64,000 nt of DNA. Origin: an uncultured Eubacteriales bacterium (GTDB lineage Bacteria > Bacillota > Clostridia > Christensenellales > Aristaeellaceae). A program made the position numbers and the translations under genes. The notes beneath the pieces are model-generated. The model was not told the origin of the DNA. It saw only the letters and a program-made list of their open reading frames with translations, and made no database searches. Positions 22,713 through 32,142 of this stretch are shown here, piece after piece. Positions within the stretch are counted from its first letter, which is position 1, and each line of letters starts with the position of its first letter. The stretch covers positions 36,505 through 100,504 of the forward strand of contig ONRC01000006.1 in assembly GCA_900320085.1 (NCBI GenBank). The letters are read 5' to 3'.

Positions 22713-23936
22713 ATGAAGAAAAAGATATTGACCGTCTGTCTGCTGCTGACGCTGATCACCAGCGCCATCGTCGTAACCGCGAACGCCTCCAGCATTTTCG
22801 ACCTGCTGAACAAAAACAAAAAGACCGTTACGATCAGCCAGGAAGAATACGACCGGCTGAGCCGGTACAAGAAGATGGACACCGTTCTGCAGTATATCGA
22901 GGAATGGTACATCGACGAGCCGGACACGGACAAAATGATCGAGAACGCCACCCGCGGTCTGCTTTACGCCCTGGAAGATCCTTATACCTTCTATTATAAC
23001 CCCGAAGAATGGAAGCAGATGCAGGAGGACGACGAGGGCGAATACGGCGGCATCGGCATCCAGATGCTGGGCAATGCGACGGATTACACCGTGACGATCA
23101 CCCGCGTGTTCAAGGATACGCCTGCAGAACGGGCGGGGGTAAAGAAGGGCGATTTGCTGGTTCGCGTGGAGGACCTGGAAGTGGACTTCTATTCCATGCA
23201 GAACGCCGTGAACATCATGCGCGGTATCGTGGATGAAGTCGTGGAGATCGAGGTCAAGCGCGGCGAAGAATACCTGACCTTCCGGATTCCCCGCGCCACC
23301 ATCCATGTGAATCGCGTGGAATCCACCATGCTGGACGATGGTATCGGCCTGATCGTGCTGTACGAATTTGCCGGGGAAAGCGAAAAGGAATTCATGGCCG
23401 CGCTGGACGCGCTGGAAAACCAGGGAGCCAAAGCCCTGATCGTGGATCTGCGCGACAACGGCGGCGGGTGGGTGGAATCCGCCCGGCAGATCGGCGATCT
23501 GTTCCTGGATGACGGCATCCTGTTCTATACCCAGGATCGGGCCGGGTATCGGGAGGAATCCAAGATGAAGCCCGGCGCGGACGATATTCCGCTGGTGTTC
23601 ATGGTGAATGAAAACAGCGCTTCTTCCTCCGAAATCCTGTCCGGCGGTTTGCACGACCGCGGACGGTGCACCCTCGTGGGCACGAAGTCCTACGGCAAGG
23701 GCATCGTTCAGGCTGTGCTGCCGCTGGACGACGGAGAAAACGCGGACGGCTTCCAGATGACCATTGAGGAATACTTCCTGCCCTCCGGAGCAAAGGTGCA
23801 CAAGGAAGGCCTGACGCCGGACATCCTGTCCGAAATGCCGGAAGAGCTGAAGAACGCATACTTTGAGCTTGGCGACCTCAGCGACCCGCAGCTCAAGGAC
23901 GCCTGGAACGCAGCAAAGGATTTGACCAAAGAATAA
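22713..23936 (+). CDS. S41-family C-terminal processing peptidase (CtpA type)
   Basis: 407 residues. An N-terminal signal or anchor (1-25) is followed by the helical S41 prodomain (ALEDPYTFYYNPEEW), a PDZ domain (about 95-175, GIGIQMLG...GVKKGDLL) and the protease core. The catalytic Ser lies in NENSASSSEIL (298-308) and the catalytic Lys is Lys329 in GTKSYGKGIVQ. Oxyanion-type DLRDNGGG is present. The enzyme cleaves C-termini of extracytoplasmic proteins; in spore formers such proteases also signal between compartments. It probably shares a transcript with the regulator upstream. Confidence 0.94.
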   Translation: MKKKILTVCLLLTLITSAIVVTANASSIFDLLNKNKKTVTISQEEYDRLSRYKKMDTVLQYIEEWYIDEPDTDKMIENATRGLLYALEDPYTFYYNPEEWKQMQEDDEGEYGGIGIQMLGNATDYTVTITRVFKDTPAERAGVKKGDLLVRVEDLEVDFYSMQNAVNIMRGIVDEVVEIEVKRGEEYLTFRIPRATIHVNRVESTMLDDGIGLIVLYEFAGESEKEFMAALDALENQGAKALIVDLRDNGGGWVESARQIGDLFLDDGILFYTQDRAGYREESKMKPGADDIPLVFMVNENSASSSEILSGGLHDRGRCTLVGTKSYGKGIVQAVLPLDDGENADGFQMTIEEYFLPSGAKVHKEGLTPDILSEMPEELKNAYFELGDLSDPQLKDAWNAAKDLTKE

Positions 23937-23954
23937 TACTCTGCCAAATGATTG

Positions 23955-23984
23955 GCCGCGAGGCGATTCGCTCCGCGGCTTTTT
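23955..23984 (+). terminator. Terminator after the S41 protease gene
   Basis: GCCGCG (23955-23960) pairs with CGCGGC (23974-23979), with inner GCGA/TCGC pairing, followed by TTTTT (23980-23984). Confidence 0.85.
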
Positions 23985-24093
23985 CTGTCCCCGCCGACTG
24001 ATCTGCCAAATAAAGCATCTTGGTGTCATCGGTGGATTTTGGGGAATACGTGTAGTATAATGATTTTGATACTTGCTGAAAAGGAGGAAGGCT

Positions 24094-25587
24094 ATGCGCT
24101 GTTTGAAAATGCTTGCTGCCGTGCTTTGCTGCCTCCTCCTTTTCCCGTGCCTGGATGCAGCCGCCGAGGAAGAACCGCTTCCCCAGGGTCAGCGCAGGGC
24201 GCTGCTCATTGGCTGCGATCATTTTCTGTCCCAGCCCGACACCTGGCCCGCGGCGGAAAACAATGTGCGGATGCTTTCCGACGCGCTGTTTTCCGATGTC
24301 CGCCCCTACGCCCTGGTGCGTACCGCGTCCAATACCATTCCTTCCGTGGAAGCGTTTGAAGAAGCGGTGCTGGCGGCTTTTCATAACAGCGCGGAAAATG
24401 ATACTTCTGTGCTTTATATCAGCACCCACGGGATATTTGAAGAAAACGTCAGCAATGCCGACGCAGGCCTGCTTCTGAGCGACGGGAAAACGGAAAGCCT
24501 GCTGACCGGCGAAGCGCTGGAGCGGATTCTGGATCAGGTGCCGGGAAAAAAGGTGGTCATCCTGGATGCCTGTAATTCAGGGGCCATGATTGGCAAAGGG
24601 CTGTCCGGCGGCGCGGACCGCGTTTTCCTCTCCGGGCCGGATTACAAGGTGCTGTGCAGCGCGGGCGGCAGCGAGGCCAGCTGGTATTACCAAAGCCCCA
24701 GCGCCGCCGCGGAGGGGGCCAGCTACTTTGCCTCCGTGCTGGCTTTCGGGTTTGGCGCGGCGGGCGGCCATGCCGCCGACCAGAATGACGACGGGCAAAT
24801 CACCCTGGCGGAAACGTACGCTTATCTGCTGGAACAGTATGCCGCATCCACCCCCCAGGTATATCCTCAGCAGGACGACGCCGAAGTGCTGTTCCAGTAT
24901 GACATGAACGCGCCGGTGCGGATCACCAAAGCGATCACCGACCTCACGTTTGAAGAAACGCTCCTCACAGCGGGCAGCACCGAAGTGACTTTTTCCTTTA
25001 CCGTCCAGCGGCAGGCGGCGCTGTATTATCAAATCATCTATCACCGCGACGGTATTTGGCAGTTTTCTCAAGCCCAGCAGATTCCCGACGGCGAGCAGGA
25101 CGACGGCACCATCCTGCCCGGCCGAAAAATGCGCGTGCTTTCTCTGAATACAGGAGAGGATGATTACGGCTACGCGATCATTCAGCTGATCACCCTCGAA
25201 TCCGGTACGCCCGTGTTCCAAGGCGCAAGCCTGCTTTGCGTGCAGCCCGCGGCGGGAGAAGTGAGGCTGCGGGCGGTTACGGGCACATCCTTTGTACCGG
25301 CGCTTGGTCAGGAAATGGCCATTCTGGTTCAGCATGACGTGCCCTGCGGCCTGACCGTGAACATCCTGAACGAGGAAAACAAAATCGTGAGGCGGCTGGC
25401 CTACGAGACGCCCTCCAGACCGCAGCAGCTCTCCCCCGCCGCCAGCAGCTTTTCCTGGGATGGAAAGCTGACCGACGGCAGCTTTGCCCCGCCCGGCCGC
25501 TATACAGTGCAGATCAAAACGACGGTCAACGAAACGCAGTTCATCTCCCAAAGCGACCCGTTTTTGCTGGAAGAACCCGGTCAATAA
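24094..25587 (+). CDS. Secreted caspase-like (C14-type) peptidase with EF-hand loop and FlgD-like Ig domain
   Basis: 497 residues. Signal peptide 1-~25. The caspase fold begins at RRALLIGCDHF; the catalytic dyad is His112 (YISTHG) and Cys160 (ILDACNSG). Residues 229-240 (DQNDDGQITLAE) fit the 12-residue EF-hand calcium loop exactly, just after the p20-like region, so activity may depend on calcium. The rest is beta-rich; the last ~110 residues (FSWDGKLTDGSFAPPGRYTVQI) match the FlgD-like Ig repeat. It is exported, unlike most bacterial caspase homologues with regulatory partners. The ATG at 24094 follows GGAGGAAGG. A TATAAT at 24056-24061 may be its -10, but the -35 is weak. Confidence 0.85.
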   Translation: MRCLKMLAAVLCCLLLFPCLDAAAEEEPLPQGQRRALLIGCDHFLSQPDTWPAAENNVRMLSDALFSDVRPYALVRTASNTIPSVEAFEEAVLAAFHNSAENDTSVLYISTHGIFEENVSNADAGLLLSDGKTESLLTGEALERILDQVPGKKVVILDACNSGAMIGKGLSGGADRVFLSGPDYKVLCSAGGSEASWYYQSPSAAAEGASYFASVLAFGFGAAGGHAADQNDDGQITLAETYAYLLEQYAASTPQVYPQQDDAEVLFQYDMNAPVRITKAITDLTFEETLLTAGSTEVTFSFTVQRQAALYYQIIYHRDGIWQFSQAQQIPDGEQDDGTILPGRKMRVLSLNTGEDDYGYAIIQLITLESGTPVFQGASLLCVQPAAGEVRLRAVTGTSFVPALGQEMAILVQHDVPCGLTVNILNEENKIVRRLAYETPSRPQQLSPAASSFSWDGKLTDGSFAPPGRYTVQIKTTVNETQFISQSDPFLLEEPGQ

Positions 25588-25867
25588 AAGAACCTGTTCA
25601 AAAGCTGAACAGGTTCTTTCAGCGTGTCGAAAAAGAACTTTTCGACACGCTGCGAATGGAAGGCCGGTAAAGCGTCCTTCCATTCGAAACATCAATTTGC
25701 TGTAAAATGGCATTTCAAGCATCAAAAGATGCTTGAAACACACATTTTACGGTCGCAAATTGATAAAGGAATGCGGATTGCAATCGAAGGACTGCGGCCC
25801 TTCGATGCATCCCGGGGATTTTTTCGACAGTCTGAAAGAACCTGTTCAAAAGCTGAACAGGTTCTTT
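25587..25867. repeat. Array of consecutive palindromes bounded by two identical hairpins
   Basis: The whole gap between two convergent genes is structured. Both ends are the same 33-base hairpin (14-base stem AAAGAACCTGTTCA, loop AAAGC) at 25587-25619 and 25835-25867. Between them lie a 14-base stem at 25620-25652 (CAGCGTGTCGAAAA), an 11-base stem at 25653-25686 (CGAATGGAAGG), a nested long palindrome about 25689-25766 (ATCAATTTGC outside, TTTCAAGCATC inside), and ATCGAAGG/CCTTCGAT around 25788-25807. The end hairpins probably act as terminators for the convergent genes. No coding function seen. Confidence 0.8.
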
Positions 25868-25882
25868 TATGTGGAAAAAAGT

Positions 25883-26587
25883 TTACAGAATGATCAGCAG
25901 CCGCCCGCAGGTTTCGCATTCCACCAGTTCGCCGGCCTTCACCTTCCTGGAAACGGAGGATGGCAGCGACATGTTGCAGCCCTGGCACTGATCGCCGTTC
26001 AGGGCGGCCAGCGGCGGCACGCTGTGTCGCTTGATCTCCTTATAGCGTTCCATATATTCTTTTTCGACAGGCTTCGCCTTTTCCGCGGCGGCGGCTTTCA
26101 CGGCTTCCAGCTCGCCATCTTTGGCGCGTTTTTCATCGTCGTAGACCAGCTTGAGCTTATCAAATTCGCTCTTGGCCTTGGCGGCGCGGACGCGCACATC
26201 GTGCTGCTGACGCTCGCGGTCGCCGGCGTCCTTGCGGATGCGCTTCACTTCCTGCTCATAAGCGGTCAGGTTATTCTGGAAGCGCTTGGCGTCGCTCATA
26301 TACTGCTGCACTTCAGCGGCGGATTTGGGTTCTTCGCTTTCCATTTTCGCGTGCAGGGCATGCACCTGTTCGTTGGTCATGCGGATGGCGTCCTTGAGCG
26401 CTTCCAAACGGTCCTGCATCGTGGCCACTTCGCTTTCAATGCGCTTCATGGCGTTTTGCTGTTCCGCGTAAAGATCCCTGTATTTCACCAGTTTCTGTCT
26501 GACAGGAGAGCGTCTGATGGAAGCTTCGACCTTATCCACTTCCACGTCTGCCTTCTGGTATTCCCACAAAAGATGCAACTGATCCAT
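25883..26587 (-). CDS. Coiled-coil protein with C4-type zinc ribbon (zf-RING_7)
   Basis: 234 residues. Residues 1-~190 are almost entirely charged coiled coil; the C-terminus has four zinc-ligand cysteines (201, 204, 224, 227: CQGCNMSLP...CETCGR). This is the conserved protein next to nif3 in many bacteria; helical-hairpin homologues are linked to nucleic acid or ribosome functions, but its role is not settled. Start ATG after AAAAGGAGGGCACAAAG. Last gene of the dnaG-rpoD-trmK-nif3 run, 23 bases after nif3. Confidence 0.9.
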   Translation of the reverse strand: MDQLHLLWEYQKADVEVDKVEASIRRSPVRQKLVKYRDLYAEQQNAMKRIESEVATMQDRLEALKDAIRMTNEQVHALHAKMESEEPKSAAEVQQYMSDAKRFQNNLTAYEQEVKRIRKDAGDRERQQHDVRVRAAKAKSEFDKLKLVYDDEKRAKDGELEAVKAAAAEKAKPVEKEYMERYKEIKRHSVPPLAALNGDQCQGCNMSLPSSVSRKVKAGELVECETCGRLLIIL

Positions 26588-26610
26588 CTTTGTGCCCTCC
26601 TTTTATCTGA

Positions 26611-27381
26611 TTAAACGCTGCCAAAGGGCGCGCACTGAGACGGGAAAACCCGCACATTGTATTGTACATCATTCAGGCGGTTTTGTAAATACTCTGCAAG
26701 AAATGGCACCAGCGGCGCTTCGGTGCCATAATGTCCGCCATCGAAAATGACAAAATCGCTCATGGAGGCGGCCAAGGCGTTGTGGTGGCGCACTTCGCCC
26801 GTCAGCAGCGCCTGCGCTCCGAGCGCTTTTGCGGCCAGCCAATCCCCGTCGTCCGCGCCGCCCGCGATGGCCAGGGTGGAAACCATAGCGTTTCCATCGC
26901 CGTAGCAGCGGACAGGGAAAGAAATCGCGGTGGAAATTTTCTGTTCCAGCTCGGCGGCTTTCATCGGAGTTTCCAATTCACCCAGGAACAGATAATTGGT
27001 TTCCTTCCTGAGATTCTTTAAACCCAGCAGCTTCGCGCACGCCGCGCTGCCGCTGTATTCCGTCTGGTCCAGGTTGGTATGGGCCGCCACAAGCGACAGA
27101 TGGTTCCGCACCATTTCGCACAGAATGCGGCCTTCGGCGTCCTCTTCCAGCAGATTTTTCCGGGCGTGGAACAAAAGCGGATGATGGCTCACGATCAGCT
27201 CTGCGCCCAGTTGTTCCGCTTCCTTTACCACATCCCAGGTGCAGTCCAGCGCCACCAGGATTTTGGTGACCTGCGCCTCCCGGCTTCCTACCAGCGCGCC
27301 CACGTTGTCGTAGCTTTCCGCCGTTTCTACCGGAGCCAATTCGTTCAGCATATCTTCAATGGTTTTCACTGTCGCGTACAC
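26611..27381 (-). CDS. Nif3-like dinuclear metal-centre protein (YqfO/YbgI family)
   Basis: 256 residues. Family blocks: ESYDNVGALVGS, VSHHPLLFHARKNL, AAHTNLD, AIAGGADDGDW, GEVRHHNALAA and FDGGHYGTEAP. The His/Asp/Glu residues in these bind two metals in a hexameric toroid. It lacks the CutA-like insert of longer versions. Function unresolved; GTP cyclohydrolase I-type activity has been proposed for relatives. The start is GTG at 27381, with GGAGG inside the trmK 3' end, so the genes overlap by 26 bases. Confidence 0.93.
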   Translation of the reverse strand: MYATVKTIEDMLNELAPVETAESYDNVGALVGSREAQVTKILVALDCTWDVVKEAEQLGAELIVSHHPLLFHARKNLLEEDAEGRILCEMVRNHLSLVAAHTNLDQTEYSGSAACAKLLGLKNLRKETNYLFLGELETPMKAAELEQKISTAISFPVRCYGDGNAMVSTLAIAGGADDGDWLAAKALGAQALLTGEVRHHNALAASMSDFVIFDGGHYGTEAPLVPFLAEYLQNRLNDVQYNVRVFPSQCAPFGSV

Positions 27382-28024
27382 GTGCTTCTTCCTCCTTCAG
27401 CCAGTTCAGTTCCCGTTTTCCTTCGGGCGACTGTTTTTTTTCGGCAATCCCGATGCGCCATTGCAGGTATTCCAGGTAATGCGTTGGAAATGTTTCCATC
27501 AGCCGGGGGCCCAGGCGAAGCTGCTTTTCAGACAGCGCTTCTTTTCCCGGCGCCGCCCGCAGCAATACATAAAACCGGTTCGCGGCAAAAGCGATTTCCT
27601 CCGCTTCGATGCGGTAACCCAATTCCATCAGCGTTTGACGCACCAGCGGCATGTCTGTGTGGGCAGATAAAATCAGCGCCGCCCCTTGCAGTTTTTCTTG
27701 TCCTTCGGTCAGGATGCCGCCCAGGGTATGCCCGCCCATACCGAGAATGGCGATAGCGTCAGCAGGACGATCCAATACGCTCAGTCCATCCCCCACCCGG
27801 AAATCCACCCGGTCATTCAGGCCCTGCTCCGTCAGCAGCGCTTCCGCTTTTTTCAGCGAATCGGCGCTGATATCCGCCACGCACATGCGCTGAACCTTTC
27901 CCGATTCCAGCAGAAAACAAGATAACCGCCCGTGATCGGCGCCGATGTCGGCGCCATACTCACAGGCGGGAAAAAGCGCGGATGCGCGGGACAGCCGGTC
28001 GTCCAATGCAGAAAAGCGGTTCAT
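27356..28024 (-). CDS. trmK: tRNA (adenine(22)-N1)-methyltransferase TrmK
   Basis: 222 residues. TrmK uses S-adenosylmethionine to methylate A22 in tRNA. The SAM motif is GADIGADHGRLSCFL (about 29-43), followed by VADISADSLKKAE and the family sequence AILGMGGHTLGGIL with the DPG-like position changed; C-terminal helices (PTHYLEYLQWRIG) are typical. The start at 28024 overlaps the rpoD stop by one base (TGATG). The long upstream in-frame extension inside rpoD is not real. Confidence 0.93.
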   Translation of the reverse strand: MNRFSALDDRLSRASALFPACEYGADIGADHGRLSCFLLESGKVQRMCVADISADSLKKAEALLTEQGLNDRVDFRVGDGLSVLDRPADAIAILGMGGHTLGGILTEGQEKLQGAALILSAHTDMPLVRQTLMELGYRIEAEEIAFAANRFYVLLRAAPGKEALSEKQLRLGPRLMETFPTHYLEYLQWRIGIAEKKQSPEGKRELNWLKEEEARVRDSENH

Positions 28025-29106
28025 CAGTCCAGATAATCCTTCAGTTTCTTGCTGCGGCTGGGATGGCGCAGCTTGCGCAGGGCTTTGGCCTCGATCTGGC
28101 GGATGCGCTCGCGGGTGACGTTGAATTCTTTCCCCACTTCCTCCAGGGTGCGCTGGTGGCCGTCGTCCAGGCCGAAGCGCAGGCGCAGCACCTTTTCTTC
28201 CCGGGGCGTCAGGGTGTCCAGCACGTCCCAAAGCTGCTCCTTCATCAGGGCGTGGGACGCGGCTTCGGCGGGGGCCAGGGCCGTTTCATCTTCCAGGAAG
28301 TCCCCCAGGTGGCTGTCCTCTTCCTCGCCGATGGGAGTTTCCAGCGACACGGGCTCCTGGGCGATCTTGATGATTTCCCGCACTTTGTTTTCGCTGATGC
28401 CCATGTGCTTGGCGATTTCCTCGGGCGTGGGCTCCCGGCCGTATTCCTGCAAGAGCTGGCGGGACACGCGGATCAGCTTGTTGATGGTCTCCACCATATG
28501 GACGGGGATGCGGATGGTGCGGGCCTGATCGGCAATAGCGCGGGTGATGGCCTGGCGGATCCACCAGGTGGCGTAGGTGGAGAACTTGTAGCCCTTGCGG
28601 TAATCAAACTTTTCCACGGCCTTGATGAGGCCCAGGTTGCCTTCCTGAATCAGATCCAGGAACAGCATTCCCCGGCCCACATACCGCTTGGCGATGGACA
28701 CCACCAGGCGCAGGTTGGCTTCCGCCAGCTTTTTCTTGGCCTCCTCGTCGCCCTGCTCCATGCGCTGGGCGATTTCGATTTCTTCCTCCGCCGTCAAAAG
28801 CGGCACCCGGCCGATTTCTTTTAAATACATCCGCACCGGGTCATCGATGCTGATGCCCTCGGGCATGGACAGATCCAAATCCTCCGGCAGGGGTTCGGGC
28901 TGCTGCGGCGCGGTGTCCGCGTCCCGGGTCACGACGACGCCCATGCCCTCAAAGGTTTCCAATATATTGTCAAACTGCTCCGGGTCGATTTCGTAATTGG
29001 CCAGCTTGGAAATGATTTCGTCGTAGGTCAATACGCCCTTGCTTTTGCCCAATTCGTATAATTCGTTCAGTTTCGCCTGTTTTGCGTCCGTATGCTGCGT
29101 GCTCAT
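28024..29106 (-). CDS. rpoD: Principal sigma factor RpoD (sigma A)
   Basis: 360 residues, the compact Firmicute form. Region 1.1 is at the start ([19 protein letters not shown]), region 1.2 [11 protein letters not shown], region 2 [16 protein letters not shown]...[13 protein letters not shown], region 3 and region 4 [18 protein letters not shown]. It directs RNA polymerase to the TTGACA/TATAAT promoters found throughout this window. ATG 29106 follows GGGGAGGAG; an upstream in-frame ATG at 29124 lies on that ribosome site. It follows dnaG by 17 bases. Confidence 0.97.
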   Translation of the reverse strand: MSTQHTDAKQAKLNELYELGKSKGVLTYDEIISKLANYEIDPEQFDNILETFEGMGVVVTRDADTAPQQPEPLPEDLDLSMPEGISIDDPVRMYLKEIGRVPLLTAEEEIEIAQRMEQGDEEAKKKLAEANLRLVVSIAKRYVGRGMLFLDLIQEGNLGLIKAVEKFDYRKGYKFSTYATWWIRQAITRAIADQARTIRIPVHMVETINKLIRVSRQLLQEYGREPTPEEIAKHMGISENKVREIIKIAQEPVSLETPIGEEEDSHLGDFLEDETALAPAEAASHALMKEQLWDVLDTLTPREEKVLRLRFGLDDGHQRTLEEVGKEFNVTRERIRQIEAKALRKLRHPSRSKKLKDYLD

Positions 29107-29123
29107 GGCTCCACTCCTCCCCA

Positions 29124-30893
29124 TCAGCGTCCCTGCTGCTTCAACTGTTCCAATTCCTTGGAAAGCCCCTGTATCTCGGTCAGCATTTGTAATTGCTTAT
29201 CGGCCGAATCCAGCGTGCGCATGGATTCAGTCAGGTTGTTTATTTCTTTATTCAAATACAGTATCCGCATCTTCCGCAGGCAGTCGCCCGCCACGGACGC
29301 GGCGTTATCCATTTCGGCGGCGGTCAGGCTGGAAAAGGTTTCCCCCGCTGCCTGGCGCACGTCATCCGTCAAGTCTTCATCGGAAACGATGGCCTCCGGC
29401 GTTTCGCCCGCGATCAGGCGGCCCGCGATCAGGCGCAAATTTTCCGAGTCAAAGTCCGTTTCCTTCACCATGCCCTGGGGCAGCCTGCCCGTGGCGAGCA
29501 GCGCCAGCAGGGTCTGTTCGGTTTTATACCCCTCGGGCTGACGCGGCGTTCTCTCCCGCGGCCTTCTTTCCGGCTGGGGCAGCAGCGCCGCCGCGCTTTC
29601 GTTTGCCGCCGTCTGCGTGCCGATCTGGGCCAGCAGCACATCCCGGGAAAAGCCGGTCTGCACCACCAGGGCCTCCAGATAGTTTTCCAGATCGACGGGA
29701 TCCCGGACGTTCCGAAGCAATTCCGCGCATTTTTTGGCGTACTCCGTGCGGCCATCCTGGGTTTCCAAATCATATTGCAGCCGAAGCCGCTGCATCCGGT
29801 AGGCCGGGGGTCGCATGGGCTGGATGGCTTCAAAGGCGGCCAGCCCCCGCTGGCGGATGAATTCATCCGGATCCAGCCCGTCCGGCAGGTAAATCACCCG
29901 GCAGGGCACGCCCTCCGATTCCAGGATATCCAATCCCCGCTCGATGGCATGCTGCCCGGCTTCGTCACCGTCATAGCAAAGGTACACCTCCGGGGCGTAC
30001 CGCCCCAGCAATCGCGCCTGCTCGTTGGTCAGCGCTGTGCCCAAGGTGGCCACCGCGCCGGTGACGCCCGCCTGGGAGATCGCCACCACATCCATGTATC
30101 CCTCGACGAGAATGATCCGCTTCAAATCTCGGTTTTTCCGGATCAGGTTGATGGCGTAAACGCCCTTGCGCTTGTTGAACACAGGCGTATCGGAGGTGTT
30201 CAGGTATTTGGGCTTGGCGTCCTTCTGCATGGCCCGGCCGCCGAAGCCCAGCACATGGTTGTATTGGTCGATGATGGGAAACATGGCGCGGCTGCGGAAC
30301 ATGTCGAAGGCGTGGTCGCCCTTGACTACCGTCAGCCCGGCCAGGTTCAGTTCTTCCCGGGTGTATCCCTTTTCGGTCAGGTAGTTGGTCAGATCGTCCC
30401 ACTGGTTGGTAGACGCCCCCAGCCCGAACCGGCGGATGATCCCGTCCGTAAGGCCGCGGCCATGCAGGTAATCCAGCGCGGCTTTTCCTTCGGGCTTCCA
30501 AAGGGTGTCGTGGTAAAACCGGGCGGCGTCGCGGTTGGCGGCAAGCAGTCTCTCCCGCTGGCTGCGGCGGCGCTCCCAGTCCGGGTCCTCCTGCATTTCA
30601 GGCATCGCCATGTGCGCGCGGTCGGCCAGGAGCTTCACGGCGTCCATAAAAGGCGCGCGCTCCATTTCCATCACAAACTTGATTGCGTCCCCTGTTGCCT
30701 TGCAGCCGAAGCAATAATACATGTTTAGATCGGCGTTGACGGAAAACGAAGGGGTCTTTTCATTGTGGAAAGGGCACAGGCCCCAGTAGCGGCGGCCGTC
30801 CTTTTTGAGCGTCACGTAGCCGGAAACGACGGAAACGATGTCGGTGCGGGCAAGCAACTCTTCCTTCCATGCCGATGGGAGCCGTATCGCCAT
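29124..30893 (-). CDS. dnaG: DNA primase DnaG
   Basis: 589 residues. Makes RNA primers at the replication fork. The CHC2 zinc-binding motif is Cys40-x2-His43 and Cys61-x2-Cys64. The TOPRIM core shows [12 protein letters not shown] and [13 protein letters not shown] (acidic metal ligands), preceded by the primase core FRSRAMFPI. The C-terminal helicase-binding region is present but divergent (~residues 430-589). Start ATG 30893 follows AAAGGAGGCTGCGGG. Classic macromolecular-synthesis order with rpoD. Confidence 0.96.
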   Translation of the reverse strand: MAIRLPSAWKEELLARTDIVSVVSGYVTLKKDGRRYWGLCPFHNEKTPSFSVNADLNMYYCFGCKATGDAIKFVMEMERAPFMDAVKLLADRAHMAMPEMQEDPDWERRRSQRERLLAANRDAARFYHDTLWKPEGKAALDYLHGRGLTDGIIRRFGLGASTNQWDDLTNYLTEKGYTREELNLAGLTVVKGDHAFDMFRSRAMFPIIDQYNHVLGFGGRAMQKDAKPKYLNTSDTPVFNKRKGVYAINLIRKNRDLKRIILVEGYMDVVAISQAGVTGAVATLGTALTNEQARLLGRYAPEVYLCYDGDEAGQHAIERGLDILESEGVPCRVIYLPDGLDPDEFIRQRGLAAFEAIQPMRPPAYRMQRLRLQYDLETQDGRTEYAKKCAELLRNVRDPVDLENYLEALVVQTGFSRDVLLAQIGTQTAANESAAALLPQPERRPRERTPRQPEGYKTEQTLLALLATGRLPQGMVKETDFDSENLRLIAGRLIAGETPEAIVSDEDLTDDVRQAAGETFSSLTAAEMDNAASVAGDCLRKMRILYLNKEINNLTESMRTLDSADKQLQMLTEIQGLSKELEQLKQQGR

Positions 30894-31033
30894 CCCGCAG
30901 CCTCCTTTCACGCCGCTCTCTTTACCGTTCACCTCGCGTATACGTTTTTATCAATTCGCGGTGATTGCCGATTTTCCTGCAAATGATGATAATTTTCGCG
31001 TGTTTTTCGCTGCCGTCCGGCAAAAAATAACAT
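30894..31033. other. Gap upstream of dnaG
   Basis: 140 bases between dgt and dnaG holding the dnaG ribosome site. No clear promoter or terminator was found; an AT-rich stretch around 30940-31030 may contain the dnaG promoter. Confidence 0.3.
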
Positions 31034-32035
31034 TCAGATGACCGGGAACGAAACGGGAACAAACAAATCCTGATAGGTGCGCAGAGCGTAACGGTCAGTC
31101 ATGCAGGCCAGGAAATCGGTCACCGCCCGCTCGATGCCGTCCCGGTAGGAAATCTGGACATACTCCAGAGGCATTTTTCCCGGATGCTCCATAAAATATG
31201 CAAACAGGGCTTCCATCACATGGTCGCACCGGCGTTCTTCCTCTTTCCGCCATTCGTCCATATATACCCGTTCAAACATGAACGCGCGCATTTCGTCGCT
31301 GGCGGCCTGAATTTCATCGCTCATGCGCAGGTGGGGCTGTCCCTGGCTTTCCCGCACGATGTCGGAAATCATGGTGTTGATACGCTGGCCGTGGGTTTCC
31401 CCCAGAACGTGTAAAAGGTCCTGGGGCAGCTCGAATTCCCGCAGCACCCCCGCGCGGATGGCGTCGTCGATATCGTGGTTGATGTAGGCGATGCGGTCTG
31501 CCCGGGCGACACATTCGCCCTCCAGCGTTTCGGGCTTCAAAGACCCGGAATGCTTCAATATCCCGTCCCGCACCTCCCAGGTCAGGTTCAGCCCTTCGCC
31601 GCCTTCCAGCACCTCCACCACCCGCAGGCTCTGTTCGTTATGGCGGAAGCCGTTTTCCGTCAGGCGGTTGAGGGATCGTTCGCCGCTGTGGCCAAAGGGG
31701 GTATGGCCCAGGTCGTGTCCCAAAGCGATGGCCTCGGTCAAATCCTCATTTAAATGCAGACACCTGGCCAGCGTCCGCGCCACCTGGGACACCTCCAGGG
31801 TATGGGTCAGGCGGGTGCGGTAATGATCGCCCTCCGGCGCGATGAAAACCTGGGTTTTGAACTTCATGCGGCGGAAGCTCTTGCAATGCAGGATACGATC
31901 CCGGTCCCGCTGAAACGCGGTGCGAAGCGGACAGTCCTCCATCGGGCGTTCACGCCCCTTCGTGTCCGCGCTGCAAACGGCAAATTCGGATAAATACCCG
32001 CGTTCCCGCTGTTCCAATTCTTCCCGGATGGTCAT
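31034..32035 (-). CDS. dgt: Deoxyguanosinetriphosphate triphosphohydrolase (HD superfamily)
   Basis: 333 residues, the short bacterial dGTPase-like form. It hydrolyses dNTPs to nucleoside plus triphosphate. HD-motif residues lie in RTRLTHTLEVSQVART and GHDLGHTPFGHSGE, with RADRIAYINHDIDDAIRAG completing the site. Conserved N-terminal DRDRILHCKSFRRMKFKTQVF. ATG 32035 follows GGGAGG at nine bases; an earlier in-frame codon has no family support. dgt upstream of dnaG is a common clostridial arrangement. Confidence 0.94.
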   Translation of the reverse strand: MTIREELEQRERGYLSEFAVCSADTKGRERPMEDCPLRTAFQRDRDRILHCKSFRRMKFKTQVFIAPEGDHYRTRLTHTLEVSQVARTLARCLHLNEDLTEAIALGHDLGHTPFGHSGERSLNRLTENGFRHNEQSLRVVEVLEGGEGLNLTWEVRDGILKHSGSLKPETLEGECVARADRIAYINHDIDDAIRAGVLREFELPQDLLHVLGETHGQRINTMISDIVRESQGQPHLRMSDEIQAASDEMRAFMFERVYMDEWRKEEERRCDHVMEALFAYFMEHPGKMPLEYVQISYRDGIERAVTDFLACMTDRYALRTYQDLFVPVSFPVI

Positions 32036-32111
32036 TGCCCATCGCCTCCCTGATGCTGCATATATACAACGCAAACGCTGATTTTCCTTTTTTCGCGCTG
32101 GAAAAAGGCAG

Positions 32112-32142
32112 AAAAAACCGCAGGCGCATTTCAGCGCTGCGG
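32112..32142 (-). terminator. Terminator of the AraC-type regulator gene
   Basis: Minus strand: CCGCAGCGC ... GCGCCTGCGG stem (32142-32134 and 32127-32118, one bulge) followed by TTTTTT. The stop codon TGA lies in the loop. Confidence 0.8.

Noticed and set aside
28025..28231. 69-residue N-terminal extension of trmK inside rpoD
   Set aside because: The added residues are Pro/Arg/Gly-rich antisense-like sequence with no family match; ATG at 28024 is coupled to the rpoD stop.
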